Assembly (NCBI GenBank): GCA_035048485.1
Contig: CM068590.1
Span: 5,332,093-5,396,092 of the forward strand
Length of the DNA: 64,000 nt
From: Pteria penguin
Lineage: Eukaryota > Mollusca > Bivalvia > Pterioida > Pteriidae
Reading direction: 5' to 3'
In this document: in pieces, positions 30,101 through 40,100 of the stretch
Numbering within the stretch: position 1 is the first letter of the stretch
How the letters are laid out: every line of letters begins with the position of its first letter
The notes under the pieces: generated by a model
Databases searched by the model: none
What the model was told of the DNA's origin: nothing
What the model saw: only the letters and a program-made list of their open reading frames with translations
Made by a program: the position numbers and the translations under genes

Positions 30101-31599
30101 AAATCAGAGACTATCATGAGTCAGAGACTATTATGAGTCAGAGACTATTACCACTCAGAGACTATTATAAGTCAGAGACTATCATGAGTCAGAGACTATT
30201 ATGAGTCACACACTAAAATGAGTCAAACACACTCATGAGTAGAACACTACCACAAGTCCTATACTATCATGAGTCAGACAGTATCATGAGTCAGACAGTA
30301 TCATGAGTCAGACAGTATCACGAGTTAGCCACTATTTCACAAGTCTCCTACAATTAAAAACTGTATTCTGTTTCCTGCAAGTTCCTTGAAATTCTATACA
30401 CGTTACACATAACAATAAAGTTCCTGGAGAACATATAACTATATGTAATGTCTATTTGTCCTAAATTGAGCTCTAGTAGTAGAAATATCTTCTGTTTAGT
30501 AGATCTTCTATGGCAATCTCATGTTTGTATGGTTTTGCAGGTGTTTATTGTAAATAAACTGAGCATGTCGGGGTTGCTAGACTAATTTAGCCCCACTCGG
30601 AAATTGATCATAAAGACAGATTACAGTCATTATACATACCCGATATGCTTTTCTAACTAGTTTAACATTACTGGTGCATATTCAGATAAAGTTTTTATCT
30701 CTCACAGTTTTAGAACATTACTCGTATTTGCTTGGGATATTAAAATTAAGTAGCCTTGAAATGGTAGGTGCCCTATTTAATGAATTACATAAAAACAATA
30801 TGGTAAATTCACATTTCAAAAACCAAAATAACAATGAGTTAGGGACTGGGTTTAACTAGCAACTGATCCTAGACCAAGTGTTCTCTCATAAGCAGCACCA
30901 TATCACCAACTCAGAGCAGGCCAAGACTCTGCAAGTAATAGACCTTTTTGACGTTTAATTGCATCACTAATTGAATACCCTACATATCATGTTTTGACGC
31001 TCAAGATTTCATCATTCTACAATGACGTAACAATCCAAGCATTTGTCATCATAATGAAAATTCTGGAAAAAACATAAATTGTCATGCATTAATTTTTACA
31101 TGTAAATATAGTAGCATCCTGTGTGTCACACAATAAAGTGCGAAAATACTCAGAATTGAAGAAGGCACTCAAGGAAGAAGAAGCCCCTTATATCATGTAA
31201 AGTGTGAAATTTGTGTATTCAGTGCAAATAACATTCTGAATCCGAGACCCTAACACTTTCGTTTATAGTGAAGACTGCATTACCAGTCAATAGACTACCA
31301 GAGGAGTGTTACAAACCCAAACCTCCGGTGTTTCAACAAATTGGATAGAAACCTAAGAAAATCTTTACAGTATAGGCTTAGCAGTGTACTGAGGCTGCAA
31401 AGCAGAGAACAGGGAAATTATGCACGACAGAGGCAGTGTCGGTTTCTTTTACATCTCACATCCATATAAAGTAAAGCAAAATTACAAGCATATTTCATAT
31501 ATTAAATGTCGGAGAGCTACACTGATAAAAGATTTTTTTCTGACCATAAATGGGACGTAATCGCCTTTCATTGATGTCCACATGGCTACGAGAAGCCAT
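1..31599 (-). CDS. NAA25: N-alpha-acetyltransferase 25, NatB auxiliary subunit (5' part, nine exons)
   Basis: NAA25 is the TPR-rich auxiliary subunit that anchors the catalytic subunit NAA20 to ribosomes. NatB acetylates N-termini beginning Met-Asp/Glu/Asn/Gln. Coding segments on the minus strand are 31545-31599, 29442-29527, 28845-28983, 28206-28402, 27019-27118, 25297-25377, 3415-3526, 1351-1434 and 1-130. All junctions are GT-AG and phases match, giving 984 nt, 328 codons, from ATG at 31599. Segments resembling vertebrate NAA25 as I recall it include RRLRPIYD, LDNGNNKKAIQEADKVLKK, PTDESTLQAM, NPYYFWAVMSIVMQ, MFLPLAERM, EKLTSE and LLRGPYLARLELI. Human NAA25 is about 970 residues, so roughly two thirds of the protein lies beyond the left edge. 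Intron 6 is about 21.8 kb and is filled by a minisatellite. The start is chosen because it gives the conserved N-terminus immediately before a donor of the right phase. Confidence 0.93.
131..1350 (-). other. NAA25 intron 8
   Basis: Apart from the SINE at 376-645, I see only AT-rich unstructured sequence here. Confidence 0.75.
376..645 (+). mobile_element. Full-length tRNA-derived SINE with target-site duplication
   Basis: The head is tRNA-like, with box A (TGGCCTAGTGG) and box B (GGTTCAAGTCC). The body contains AAAGATCCCTCACTGC, and the tail is a short run of ATCA. An 11-bp direct repeat, TACTTAAAATG, flanks it at 365-375 and 646-656, as expected of LINE-mediated retroposition. Related copies lie at 29631, 46171, 48547, 53621 and 57776. 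It sits downstream of NAA25 exon 9's acceptor, within intron 8. Confidence 0.85.
1351..1434 (-). CDS. NAA25: NAA25 exon 8
   Basis: Encodes (N)PDHWQYWQDYISSCLRLAEA, then KWSPGTE and two bases. The acceptor is TTGTAG and the donor GTCAGT. It corresponds to the DDWQFYLTYFDSVFRL region of vertebrate NAA25. Confidence 0.9.
1946..3237. mobile_element. DNA transposon, 1292 bp, 16-bp TIRs and 6-bp target duplication (hAT-like)
   Basis: Perfect 16-bp inverted termini (CAGAGATGTTGAAATT) are flanked by the direct repeat CTATTA at 1940-1945 and 3238-3243. Subterminal regions are rich in GGTCCG/CCGGTCC motifs, including CGGTCCAAATGACCGG. No transposase is recognised. A 92-codon minus-strand ORF at 2067-2345 has no family I know. 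CAGAG termini suggest a hAT-type element; a 6-bp duplication is unusual but known for some hAT groups. It lies in NAA25 intron 7 and is probably non-autonomous. Confidence 0.75.
3415..3526 (-). CDS. NAA25: NAA25 exon 7
   Basis: The split Glu is followed by KLTSELEFQDRKAAELYMKL, then GRWSEANAEYKKLLDK and two bases. The acceptor is GTTTCAG and the donor GTGAGT. It joins exon 6 in frame across 21.8 kb to give LGEKLTSE, which matches the family. Confidence 0.92.
3884..9186. repeat. 39-bp minisatellite, segment A
   Basis: Tandem array with the 39-bp unit TAGCAGTCATACCCATAGTC + ATCACAGACTACCACAGAA. Unit variants include CGT/CAT at one position, 30-bp units lacking nine bases (GAATACCCATAG) and 21-bp units lacking 18 bases. 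Units with CACGGACT accompany the 30-bp form. The left edge (3865-3885) carries GTATTTTACACGAGCTTC, which recurs at the right edge of the whole array. It lies in NAA25 intron 6. Long ORFs exist on both strands because 39 is a multiple of 3. Confidence 0.97.
9187..9882 (+). mobile_element. 696-bp TIR element carrying a zinc-finger ORF, copy 1
   Basis: The termini are CAGATTTCGCGAAG and the complement of CAGACTTCGCGAAG (one mismatch in 14). The 6-bp sequence TAGCAG is present on both sides and only once in an uninterrupted 39-bp unit, so it is a target duplication. The left interior has repeated GGTCCG motifs, including GGACCAAATGTCCG. A stem-loop at 9808-9848 has a 17-bp stem and a 6-base loop. 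There is no transposase catalytic domain, so it is a non-autonomous derivative, hAT-like by inference. Confidence 0.8.
9388..9822 (+). CDS. Zinc-finger ORF inside the 696-bp element, copy 1
   Basis: A 144-codon ORF starts MISGLKYFDGAIPGKKRKC; an upstream in-frame ATG at 9253 would give 189 residues. A basic stretch (residues 15-18) precedes a finger with C60, C63, H96 and H102, in the context WLRFEEGKMFCDLC and HEKSGMHIKAA. This is the pattern of fingers that precede hAT-type domains in ZNF862/C17orf113-like proteins. The ORF stops near the element's right end, so only a DNA-binding part is present. Expression is unproven, and it could be a dead transposon exon. Confidence 0.5.
   Translation: MISGLKYFDGAIPGKKRKCDSSDGGNRNKKYEANRIERTLNEKWKIGRDWLRFEEGKMFCDLCTDQCHPGTSSCLRGQNTFVTGCTNKRVSAVQDHEKSGMHIKAAQISSAKTATGTQILRATEAGRALISQKNFGPAKFHSVW
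9883..13374. repeat. 39-bp minisatellite, segment B
   Basis: Continuation of the array between element copies 1 and 2, about 3.49 kb. It opens with a unit containing CACAAACTACC and closes with CACAGACTTCCACAGAATAG, the same flanks as at the other element copies. It contains a distinctive order of 30-bp and 21-bp variant units near 11160-11850 that recurs in segments C and D. Confidence 0.97.
13375..14070 (+). mobile_element. 696-bp TIR element, copy 2
   Basis: Same length, TIRs, TAGCAG flanks and ORF as copy 1; no difference was seen by eye. The offset from copy 1 is 4188 bp. The shared array flanks show it moved by array amplification and not by new transposition. Confidence 0.85.
13576..14010 (+). 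CDS. Zinc-finger ORF, copy 2
   Basis: Same 144-codon product as copy 1, with the Cys/His ligands retained and no stop. Confidence 0.5.
   Translation: MISGLKYFDGAIPGKKRKCDSSDGGNRNKKYEANRIERTLNEKWKIGRDWLRFEEGKMFCDLCTDQCHPGTSSCLRGQNTFVTGCTNKRVSAVQDHEKSGMHIKAAQISSAKTATGTQILRATEAGRALISQKNFGPAKFHSVW
14071..17484. repeat. 39-bp minisatellite, segment C
   Basis: About 3.41 kb. The same opening and closing units as segment B, with an internal duplicated block: the run of units around 15600-16150 reappears around 16210-16790. This is a direct sign of unequal exchange. Confidence 0.97.
17485..18180 (+). mobile_element. 696-bp TIR element, copy 3
   Basis: Identical in length and apparently in sequence to the other copies. 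The offset from copy 2 is 4110 bp. Confidence 0.85.
17686..18120 (+). CDS. Zinc-finger ORF, copy 3
   Basis: Intact 144-codon ORF like copies 1 and 2. Confidence 0.5.
   Translation: MISGLKYFDGAIPGKKRKCDSSDGGNRNKKYEANRIERTLNEKWKIGRDWLRFEEGKMFCDLCTDQCHPGTSSCLRGQNTFVTGCTNKRVSAVQDHEKSGMHIKAAQISSAKTATGTQILRATEAGRALISQKNFGPAKFHSVW
18181..20970. repeat. 39-bp minisatellite, segment D
   Basis: About 2.79 kb. The first ~2.1 kb follows segment C unit for unit as far as I can follow by eye. It lacks the internal duplicated block of segment C, which explains its shorter length. Confidence 0.97.
20971..21666 (+). mobile_element. 696-bp TIR element, copy 4
   Basis: Same structure and flanks as the other copies. 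The offset from copy 3 is 3486 bp. Confidence 0.85.
21172..21606 (+). CDS. Zinc-finger ORF, copy 4
   Basis: Intact 144-codon ORF like copies 1-3. Confidence 0.5.
   Translation: MISGLKYFDGAIPGKKRKCDSSDGGNRNKKYEANRIERTLNEKWKIGRDWLRFEEGKMFCDLCTDQCHPGTSSCLRGQNTFVTGCTNKRVSAVQDHEKSGMHIKAAQISSAKTATGTQILRATEAGRALISQKNFGPAKFHSVW
21667..25225. repeat. 39-bp minisatellite, segment E and degenerate right edge
   Basis: It opens with the same units as segments B-D, then diverges into blocks rich in CACAGTCATCATAGAC units. A 2-bp deletion near 23924 breaks the frame. The last two units (25170-25260) contain an extra stretch of about 25 bp, TGTTTGTATTTTACATGAGC and relatives, inside the repeat. This suggests an ancestral unit longer than 39 bp. 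Confidence 0.95.
25297..25377 (-). CDS. NAA25: NAA25 exon 6
   Basis: Encodes E/VQLYLIILELLEKWEE, then SLNLIKGPLG and one base. The acceptor is TTTTGTAG and the donor GTAGGT. The giant intron 6 follows on the minus strand; its first bases lead within about 70 bp into the degenerate edge of the 39-bp array. Confidence 0.92.
25378..27018 (-). other. NAA25 intron 5
   Basis: No gene was seen. At 25525-25690 the motif TATCTGATA recurs about six times after CAGTGGACTCTATTTTATC, which may be the end of a pogo/Tigger-like element, but no partner end was found. Around 25960-26050 there is TACTCAAATATAATACGCAC-type sequence that looks like a dispersed repeat end. The remainder is AT-rich. Confidence 0.4.
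27019..27118 (-). CDS. NAA25: NAA25 exon 5
   Basis: Encodes SSCDTKLAKNMFLPLAERM, then TKKYLDDGKVNAEA and the first base of Glu. The acceptor is GGGACAG and the donor GTAAGA. The MFLPLAERM motif fixes the frame. Confidence 0.92.
27119..28205 (-). other. NAA25 intron 4
   Basis: AT-rich sequence of about 1.1 kb; nothing recognised. Confidence 0.6.
28206..28402 (-). CDS. NAA25: NAA25 exon 4
   Basis: The split Leu is followed by EQIADLYENAHKNRP, then MAYVRLGDYKKQQQ and NPYYFWAVMSIVMQ, one of the most recognisable NAA25 stretches. The acceptor is TTTTCAG and the donor GTAAGAC, phase 0. Confidence 0.95.
28403..28844 (-). other. NAA25 intron 3
   Basis: 442 bp; no feature recognised. Confidence 0.6.
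28845..28983 (-). CDS. NAA25: NAA25 exon 3
   Basis: Starts VLKALALLRLGRQDES and ends CYREVYK plus one base, with donor GTAAGT. The 46 codons form TPR-like helices. The acceptor is ATTTAG. Confidence 0.93.
29330..29480 (-). repeat. Degenerate tandem copies of NAA25 exon 2 with splice donors
   Basis: Plus-strand AGGAC at 29332, 29402 and 29473 starts three aligned ~70-bp units. The last is the genuine 3' part of exon 2. The first two keep CTTCCTGCATTGCATT-like exon sequence and a CTTAC (minus GTAAG) donor at variable quality. They are decayed duplications of the exon end plus donor lying in intron 2. Confidence 0.75.
29442..29527 (-). CDS. NAA25: NAA25 exon 2
   Basis: The acceptor is TTCTGCAG and the donor GTAAGA. 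Two bases finish the split Asp, then 28 codons follow that include DNGNNKKAIQEADKVLKK. The exon ends QCAK in phase 0. Degenerate copies of this exon lie just downstream in intron 2. Confidence 0.93.
29631..29907 (+). mobile_element. Full-length tRNA-derived SINE
   Basis: The same family as the SINE at 376, with box A TGGCCTAGTGG, box B GGTTCAATTCC and the body ending in (ATCA)n. The imperfect flanking repeat is TATATATATGT (29620-29630) and TATATACATGT just after the tail. It lies in NAA25 intron 1, antisense to the gene. Confidence 0.85.
29935..30335. repeat. 17-bp minisatellite
   Basis: About 23 units of CAGAGACTATCATGAGT with variants (CACGAGT, ATAAGT). It starts a few bases after the SINE tail, in NAA25 intron 1. 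Confidence 0.9.
30336..31544 (-). other. Rest of NAA25 intron 1
   Basis: AT-rich sequence with no ORF or repeat I can name. Confidence 0.6.
31545..31599 (-). CDS. NAA25: NAA25 exon 1 (coding part)
   Basis: Encodes residues 1-18, MASRSHVDINERRLRPIY, and the first base of an Asp codon. The donor is GTCAG directly after the G. This is the conserved NAA25 N-terminus, and the Asp is completed by exon 2. Confidence 0.9.
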
Positions 31600-32245
31600 T
31601 TTTTATTTTCGCAGGTCCTTAAATAGAAATTAATGCGCGTATTTATAAATACTTTATAACTCAATATATGATGATTAATTTAAATAAATGATTAAGTCAA
31701 ATCGGTTTTTATTAATTTTAATCTTTCAATACTTTTCTGTTTTTATGAATTTCACTCTCGTATGCACTATTTATTTGTCAAATGGAAAACGGAACATTGG
31801 TGTTGTGAGGCATTTCCTGTTTCGATTTGTCAAATACGTCGATTAACCCAAACGACATCAGACGGAGCATAAAGGGAAAAAAATTGAGAGAGATGCATCA
31901 ATCTGGAAAATTTATGCTATTTAACTCTTTCTGCGTTTCAGAAATCATATATTTTAGAACGATATGTTATATAAGTTTAACTTAAGAAACAATAAGTACC
32001 TAATCGTGGTTTATTGTCCAGTAATTCCTCGAGACGCATGACTGAACCAATCATATAGCTGCTCAGTAGTTGTTAGTTCTACAAACAATGAAAATCGTGT
32101 GGATATCACGATTTTTCACGAACCATGGACAGGTGAATTGCCCTTTACATCATGTAAAATTAGGGGAAGGTGTTTTGTAAGAGGGATACGGGAGCTCGAG
32201 ATTGAATGTAATATAAGGAATATAGAGTTACTATCTATCTAACGA

Positions 32246-32334
<89 letters not shown>

Positions 32335-33951
32335 TAAATAAATTTCCATATCCTGCCTGATTTTAAAAGTAAGAGCTGCACCTCTTCACGTTGTTGTCCG
32401 TTTTGTGTCGTATATCTCCATATTTTTCTATCATTACATCATCCCATTTCCATCTGATTATCTGGTTTTGTCTCTAGATAATTCTACTCCATCACAGACC
32501 GCGCCTCTACATTCCATTAGATTGTAGTGCGTCATTAGCTATTCTACTTCCAGCAAATTTACACAAATGAACATATTACAGCGACCGCACTTTTAAGCCG
32601 ATATTTTCCTCGAGTACTTCTTGGTGTGTGATTGTTCTTTCGGAAACTTGTACAGACTGTGAAAGTAACGGTTATTGGAAGCAGAGACATACGTATAAGT
32701 ATGTATATAGGTCTCTGCTGGAAAGAAGTATTTTACACATACCACAAACAGGCTTAATAACAGGCATTTATAATGGTGTTGGGGCATGTGTCCTCTCCCA
32801 CTCCCCCGAATAATACCTTTTTGACTGATCACTTTAAAAATATCCTATAAGAAGACTGCATGATATCCTCTTTCCGTAAAAAATTTAATGAGGCTTTGAC
32901 CCCATCCCTTTCCAGTTTTTTTTTTAAGTTAACCGCTTTTAGTTTGCCTCTGTCTCTGAATAAGAGTATTAACTGTGATACCTTACTCATGTGTGCACCT
33001 TCCTGGCTTCCCTTATTAATAGGTCATTTCCTACTTTTGGATTATACTTTGAAATTCCTAAATATTATCACAAAAGCATGTGACTATGGACGGACATAGA
33101 CGTTTCCTAAATTATTTCAAATAGAAGTGCAAATTTGTGTTTCAAATTTTAGATTTAGAGTAGATATTACTGTTTTCCCTTGGTTTTTTTTAATCCTTTC
33201 GTTTAAAGCAGCCCTAAAGGATTTCGTTCAGATCACGTTCCTGTGAACAATTAATCCCAATGGAATTGAAGATTGTATATAGATAGATCTTACAAGGCCA
33301 GAATCGATGGAAGTCATCTCCCGTTGATGGAAGTTATCCCCTGTTGATGGAAGTTAATTGCCTGTCCCGTTAAGCCATCTTTAATGTTAAACTCTGTATT
33401 TTCATGCATTCATTATTCTTCAAGACGGTTTCAGAAAGTAAACTTATTGATTTTTTTTTCAAATTTGTACACAGCATATTTTCAAAATTGTCATAAATTA
33501 GAAATTAAGAATGCATGTGTCAAAGAAACTATTTGAACATGGTAAGAATATGGAGAAAAATCTATGGTTTGATTCACTTACATGTACTCTGTTCTCCAAT
33601 AACCATGCTTAAGTTTTCTTTAGTGTCAGAACCACGGCCGGTTTTTGTTTGTTTGTTTGGTTTTGGTTTTTCCCTTTGTGTGTGGGTGTTTTAATGTGTG
33701 TGTGCTTTTGTTTGTTTGTTTGCATTTATATTTGTTTTTAATCAATAAACACGTTTCAGTACAAACACTATATGGTATTTTCGGTAAATCGACGCACCCA
33801 GATTGTATTGTCAGTGGATTGCGCAATCATCGAGTCGTTGGTAATTATTTACATTACGTTTTGGTGGTGCAATATTCAGACTATACAAAACCCATGTTAT
33901 ATCTTTGTATATTTACATAGCACATTAAGTATTACCCTCGAACTTGTCGCA
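31600..33951. promoter_or_regulatory. Divergent intergenic region between NAA25 and the DUF4291 gene
   Basis: The start codons of the two genes face away from each other across 2352 bp, so both promoters and 5' UTRs should be here. I see no clear core promoter motif. The region contains a long (AT)n run, a 23-bp triplet repeat at 33305-33375 (TTGATGGAAGTTATCCCC-like) and a TTTG-rich stretch at 33645-33745. Confidence 0.5.
32247..32332. repeat. (AT)n microsatellite
   Basis: About 43 uninterrupted AT dinucleotides between the divergent genes. Confidence 0.97.
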
Positions 33952-34130
33952 ATGGCTTCTGTCTTTACTGATTCTATAGGATTAGAATTAGAGAATTACG
34001 TAAAACAAAGAGACAGTGTCGAGTGGCCAAAGGAAGGCAAACATATACTGGCCCAGTATACGGAAGACTATGTTGTGGTTTACCAGGCGTTTAAAGAATC
34101 TATTGCTAAATATGCTGTAGAAAACCAGAA
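33952..34130 (+). CDS. DUF4291 gene exon 1
   Basis: Encodes residues 1-59 plus two bases. It begins MASVFTDSIGLELENYVKQR, includes QYTEDYVVVYQAF, and is followed by donor GTAAGT. An in-frame ATG exists upstream at 33772, but that extension resembles no DUF4291 N-terminus. Confidence 0.88.
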
Positions 34131-37100
34131 GTAAGTACCGGGTATTGTTCATACTGTGTATACAGGGCTAACTGTTGGTACCAATGGACGTAGGATAAAC
34201 AGGGAAAGAGGGGGCGCAAGCCCCTATACTTTCAAGGCGTTTGTGTAAAGAGAGAGAGAGAGGGTTACAGAAAAAGTACGTATAAGCAAAGAATTTTTTA
34301 TAACTCTCAGTTTTCAGTTGAGAATTATCATTTGCAATTTTAGCGAGTTGTAAGTTGTGCCCATCCACATTTTCCGACGAGGTTACACTACAGACTAGTA
34401 GTCTAGGGATCTACATGTAGCTGGAAGACAGGGAGACATATGCAGGTATTGGGGTTGGAGAAGGGAGGCAGGTATTGGGATGGGAGAAGAGAGACAGGTG
34501 TTTGGATGGAAGAAGACGTAGGAGAAGGGAGACAGGTATTGGGAATGGAGAAGGGAGACAGGTGTTTGGATGGAAGAAGAGGTAGGAGAAGGGAGACAGG
34601 TATTGGGATGGAAGAAGGGAGGCAGGTATTGGGTTAGGAGAAGGGAGGCAGATATTGGGGTGGATGGGTTAGAAAGGAATATATATTTGATGATGTAAGA
34701 AGGGAGGCAGGTATTGGGATGGTAGGAAGGGAGGCAGATATTGGGGTGGTAGGAAGGGAGGCATGTATTGGGGTGGTAGGAAGGCAGGCAGGTATTGGGG
34801 TGGTAGGAAGGGAGGCAGGTATTGGAATGGAAGAAGGGAGGCAGGTATTGGGTCAGGAGAAGGGAGGCAGATATTGGGGTGGTAGGAAGGGAGGCAGGTA
34901 TTGGGATGGTAGGAAGGGAGGCAGATATTGGGGTGGTAGGAAGGGAGACAGGTATTGGGATGGAAGAAGGGAGGAAGGTATTGGGTTAGGAGAAGGGAGG
35001 CAAATATTGGGGTGGATGGGTTAGAAAGGAATATATACATATTTGATGATGTAAGATGGGAGGCAGGTATTGGGATGGTAGGAAGGGAGGCAGGTATTGG
35101 GATGGAAGGAAAGGACGCCGGTTTTGGTGTGGGAGAAGGGAGGCAGGTATTGGAGTAGGGAGAAGATAAGCAGGTATTGGGATAGCAGGAAGGGAGGGAG
35201 ATATTGGGGTTAAAGAGGTAATGAAGGTATTGGGGTGGAAGAAAGATCGAGACAGGTAATAGGGTAGAAGAGAAGCAGGTATTGGATGGAAAAGGGAGGC
35301 AGTATTAGGGTGGGAGCAAGGAGGCAAGTATTGGTTTTGGGGTGGGATGTAGGGAGGGAAGTATTATGGTGAGATTCCCGGGTTATTTTTTTTAAATCTG
35401 TGATTATAATGCGGAATCCCGATCTATATTAATTCCGCAGATTTCGACATCTATATTTAAAGGTGGTAATTACGAAGGTTTTGCAGTGGCGGATTTAGCG
35501 CCCCCCCCCCCCCCCCCCCTGGCCACATATTTACTAGTTAAAATCCAGATTTTGCACCAAAATTGACTTAGTACTTTGGCAAAAACACTTGTGCCCCCCT
35601 TTTTGGAAATCCTGGATCCGCCACTGTTTTGGGATCTATATTTAGAAGGGGAATCCTCTTTTTGTATATGTCGTACGTATGTGAACAACTCTACGACCAA
35701 AAGAACAATGAATCGGCAGACTCCGAATCATCAGGTAGAATCAACTATTGTTTGTTTTTTTTCTGCTACATCACATATACCTGTTGTTCGATTTGGATCT
35801 ATACAGATACCTGTGACAGGTATGTCGAACCTATCCCCTCTTTTTTTTTTATAACGATCACAGGTACGTTTGTTATGCCTCGTGACCAATGAAAAGTGAA
35901 AAATGACAAAGTAACTGTCAGTTAAATAAAATTTATAACAATGGCGCCACCGAAAGTAATAGGAATGGCTTAGATTCAGATTTGACAGTGATTGGCCCTC
36001 AGTATAACGACATAGTAATGTTGTTGGTGAACGTGATAGCAGTGCTGCTTGCTGCTAAGGGAACCACTATTTGATTCTAAAGGGAAAAAGGGGGGGGGGG
36101 CTGGCAAATTTGGTCGATTCGGATTATTTATTTTCAGATCTTTGAATAACGGAATATTCATTTCCTTCATATCCTGGGACAGATTAATTATTTATTTATT
36201 TTTTTTTACTTTTTAGTCGTCAATAAATACTTGTAAGAATTGCAAATGTAAATACCTGTATATACCATTAACATAAAAATAAACTCATCAAATAACATGT
36301 AATCGCATAGGTCTTTATACTAGTACTTTCTATAGTGAAGTGCATAGTTTCTCTGTCTCTGGTATCCAGGGGGAGAATTTTCATGACTTTAGAAGAATGT
36401 GTGAATAAGTGTTGCTGTCTTGGATTCCTGTCCGAAATGATAATATTTGATTCGTTTTTGATTTACTTTGAACTATGTTATTTACAACATCTGAGACTAG
36501 ACAAGCCTCGTCGTAGATTGTAAATCGTGGACACCTGGATGGGATTCCCTTCTATTATTCTCATGTTCATCATGTACTCTGTAAATGAAGAGTGATATTG
36601 TAATATATATATGTATATAAATTGCATATTCTTAATTTAATTAAGAATTGAACGTGCGAGGAATTCTTGCACGTTCATTTCTTATATTTATCATTTGAAC
36701 ATTTTGATTAATAAATTCCTAATTTACTTAATATAATGTATTACCAAAAATTGCCTGGAATCAAATCTAGAGTCATGGCGTGACGTCATGAATGACATCT
36801 ATACGGAGATAAATGACTTTTTTGTGACCATGAAATAATAGGAGAAAATACCATACTATAGTAACTGTATAAAAAGAAAGACTTGTACACATTTACAACA
36901 AAACACTTAACAGTATATAGAAACCCCTTAACCATAACACCGTCTGTTGATCCACAGGCTATAACGGTACTACATTTTTATTTCAAATGTTATCTAATTT
37001 ATACAATAAGAACGAACGCGTATAATTTCCAAACAGATACGTAAAGGGGTATAAACTACTATGGGGAAAAGACTACTATATAGCTGTTTTTCGCCATGAG

Positions 37101-40100
37101 GGGAAAAAACTACTATACAGCCATTTTTTTTTCGGGGGTAGGGGGACTACTATGGGGAAAACTACTATATAACATCGGATCCCCCTTCCACTCATCCATG
37201 AAATTTACCGTTCGTGGTAGGGGGAGGGGGTTTAGAAGTACAAAAGACACCATTTATATACATGGCCACTGCCATATATAATACATCTTCATTTGACTGA
37301 CCCCCGTCTGGATTATCCTCCCCCATAAAAATCAAATGGTTGGTCCCTAAACACTTAAAACAATCTACAAGCATTGTTCAATATCATTGTGCAATGTTTT
37401 CTATGTCTCACGTGAGCGATATATGCCCACTTCGGCCTCTTGTTTACTTTTGTTATCATGTAAACATAAAGACACACGTTTTTGTTGGTTTTACTTTTGT
37501 GAATGTTTGTTTTTATTTTACATTTAAAGAAATGTGTAAAGGTCATATCCTACCTATTCAGTTTTAGGAGAGATTTACTGCAAAACTGAACCAGTTTCTT
37601 CTTATGGTCAATCATAGAGACTCATAGTGATGTGGTTACCATGAAAATTTGGAGTTTTTTCAACTTCCTTGATTGACTGATTCAGACATTTTTCATTGCC
37701 ATGTAAAGGCAGATACAAACATTACTCAAAATTTTCTTTTATAGCGGACATTTTCTCTTCATTTTTAAAATAAAATATATTGGATACATAATCCTTTGAA
37801 TGAAACAAAGAAATTGAAACCTTTCCCGTGAAAAGAGATAGAAAATCTGTTTTTGCAATATTCCAGGCAACACTGGAGCTTTATTCATGACTAAATTAGC
37901 ATTATCTTTCTTGTCATCAACTGCATTTGATAAGGGGAACTTTTTAGAACAGAGATATAAATGTTTTTGCGAGCCGGATATGTCCTTAAAATAATTTGAC
38001 AAATGTCTTGTTGCACTGATTTGAATGAAGCTTAACAGGAATGAAACACTGTTAACAAAAATGGCCACCATAAATTTTTAAATGCACATAATTTAATTTG
38101 AACATCGACTTTGCATATGTGCTCAGGTGAGAGATCGGCCGAATTCATTTAAGACCCTTTTTGGCCACTGGTATTAACGTTAACATATATCGTTGTGTCT
38201 GAAATATAAATAAGAAGCGGCAATACAATAGGGAGTCGGGGAAAGGGGTTGAATATTAGCGACAAGGGGACATGAATGACATTACAATGTATTTTGAACA
38301 AGAACCTGAAGAGAAAATCTCTCAGAATGCAGGTAGCAGCCATGAAATTTATATTCGTTTCTGTCAAAGCTAGGTTTTTTTTATTTCCAGCATTTTAAAG
38401 ATCAGAATATATCTTTCCAAAAGTGCCAGCCCCCAACCCTTTTCAGAATCAAATTGTCGTCCTCTAATTGATACGTCTTTATTATAGACTGTGCCATTCA
38501 TGAGTACAGGGAAATAAACCTCCATATAAACATTTGAATTTTGAAATCTCCTTTTAAATAAAGTTTATTTAACCGATATTTACATTTCACTGTTCACGAG
38601 ACATAACAAACAGCAACAGCAACATCAACAAGCAGCAGCGGCAGCAGCAGCAGCAAACAGAAGAAACAGCAGAAAGCAGAAGCAACAGCAAACTTCAGCA
38701 TCAAATAGCAGTAGCGTGATCTAGCAGAAGCGGCAGCGGTAATAGCAATAGCAAGATCCAGCAAGTAACAGCAGCAGCAAGCTGAAGCCACAGCAAGCAG
38801 CAGCAGCAGCAAGTAGCGGCAAGCAGCAACAACAAGCAGCAATATTAAGCAGCAATTAGTAGCAAACAACAGCAAGCAGCAACAACAGCAGCAAGTAACT
38901 GCAAGCAGCAACCGGAAGCAGCAATAGCAGCAGCAAGCAGCAACAACAAGCAGCAAGATTAAGCAGTTGCAAGCAGTAGTAAGCACCATCAACAAACATA
39001 AACGGCAGCGACAGCAAGTAGCGGCAATCGGCAGCAGCAAGATCCAGCAGGAAGCAGCAGCAGCAGTAGCAAGCTGAGGCCGCAGCAAGCAGCAGCAGCA
39101 AGCAGTAACAACAGCAGCAAGCAGCAGCAGAAAGCAACAACAGCAAGTATTAGCAGGCTGCAGCTGCAAGTAGCGGCAAGCAGCGACAAGCAGCAACAAA
39201 AGACAGCAAGAGTAGACAGCAAATAGTAGCAAACAGCAACAACAGCAGCAAGTAGCAGCAAGCAGCAACGGGATGCAGAAATAGCAGCAGCAAGCAGTAA
39301 CAGCAGTAGCAGCAAGTAGCGGCAAGCAGCAGCAACAACAAGCAGCAAAATGAAGCAGTAGCAAGCAGAAGCAGACATCATCAACAAACAATAACAGCAA
39401 ACAGTAGCAGCGACAGCAAGTAGCGACAGTCAGCAGCAGCAAACAGCAGCAAGCAGTAACAGCAGCAGCAAGTAGCAGCAAACAGCAGCAAGCAGCAACA
39501 GCAGCAGCAAGCAGCAACAGCAGCAAGCAGTAACAGCAGCAGCAAGTAGCAGCAAACAGCAGCAAGCAGCAACAGCAGCAGCAAGTAGCAGCAAGCAGCA
39601 AGTAGCAGCAAACAGCAGCAAGCAGCAACAGCAGCAGCAAGCAGCAACAGCAGCAGCAAGTAGCAGCAGCAGCAAACAGCAGCAAGCAGTAACAGCAGCT
39701 GCAAGTAGCAGCAAACAGCAGCAAGCAGCAACAGCAGCAGCAAGCAGCAACAGCAGCAGCAAGTAGCAGCAAGCAGCAACAGCAGCAAGCAGTAACAGCA
39801 GCAGCAAGTAGCAGCAGCAAGTAGCAGCAAGCAGCTCAACAAACAATAACATCAAACAGTAGCTGCAGCAAGTAAGAGCAAGAGGCAGAAGCAAGGTAAC
39901 AACAGCAGCAGCGTCAAGGTCGACAAGCAGCAGCAAACAGCAATAGTAGCAACAGTGATGCAGCAGCAGCAGGAATAATAGCAGCAGCAAAAATATCAAG
40001 CAGCAAGCAACAGCAGCAGCAACAGCACTAACAGCAGCAGTATTATGATACTGCAAGAAATAAATATGACAATCTGATTAAAACCATATCTTTATTCCGC

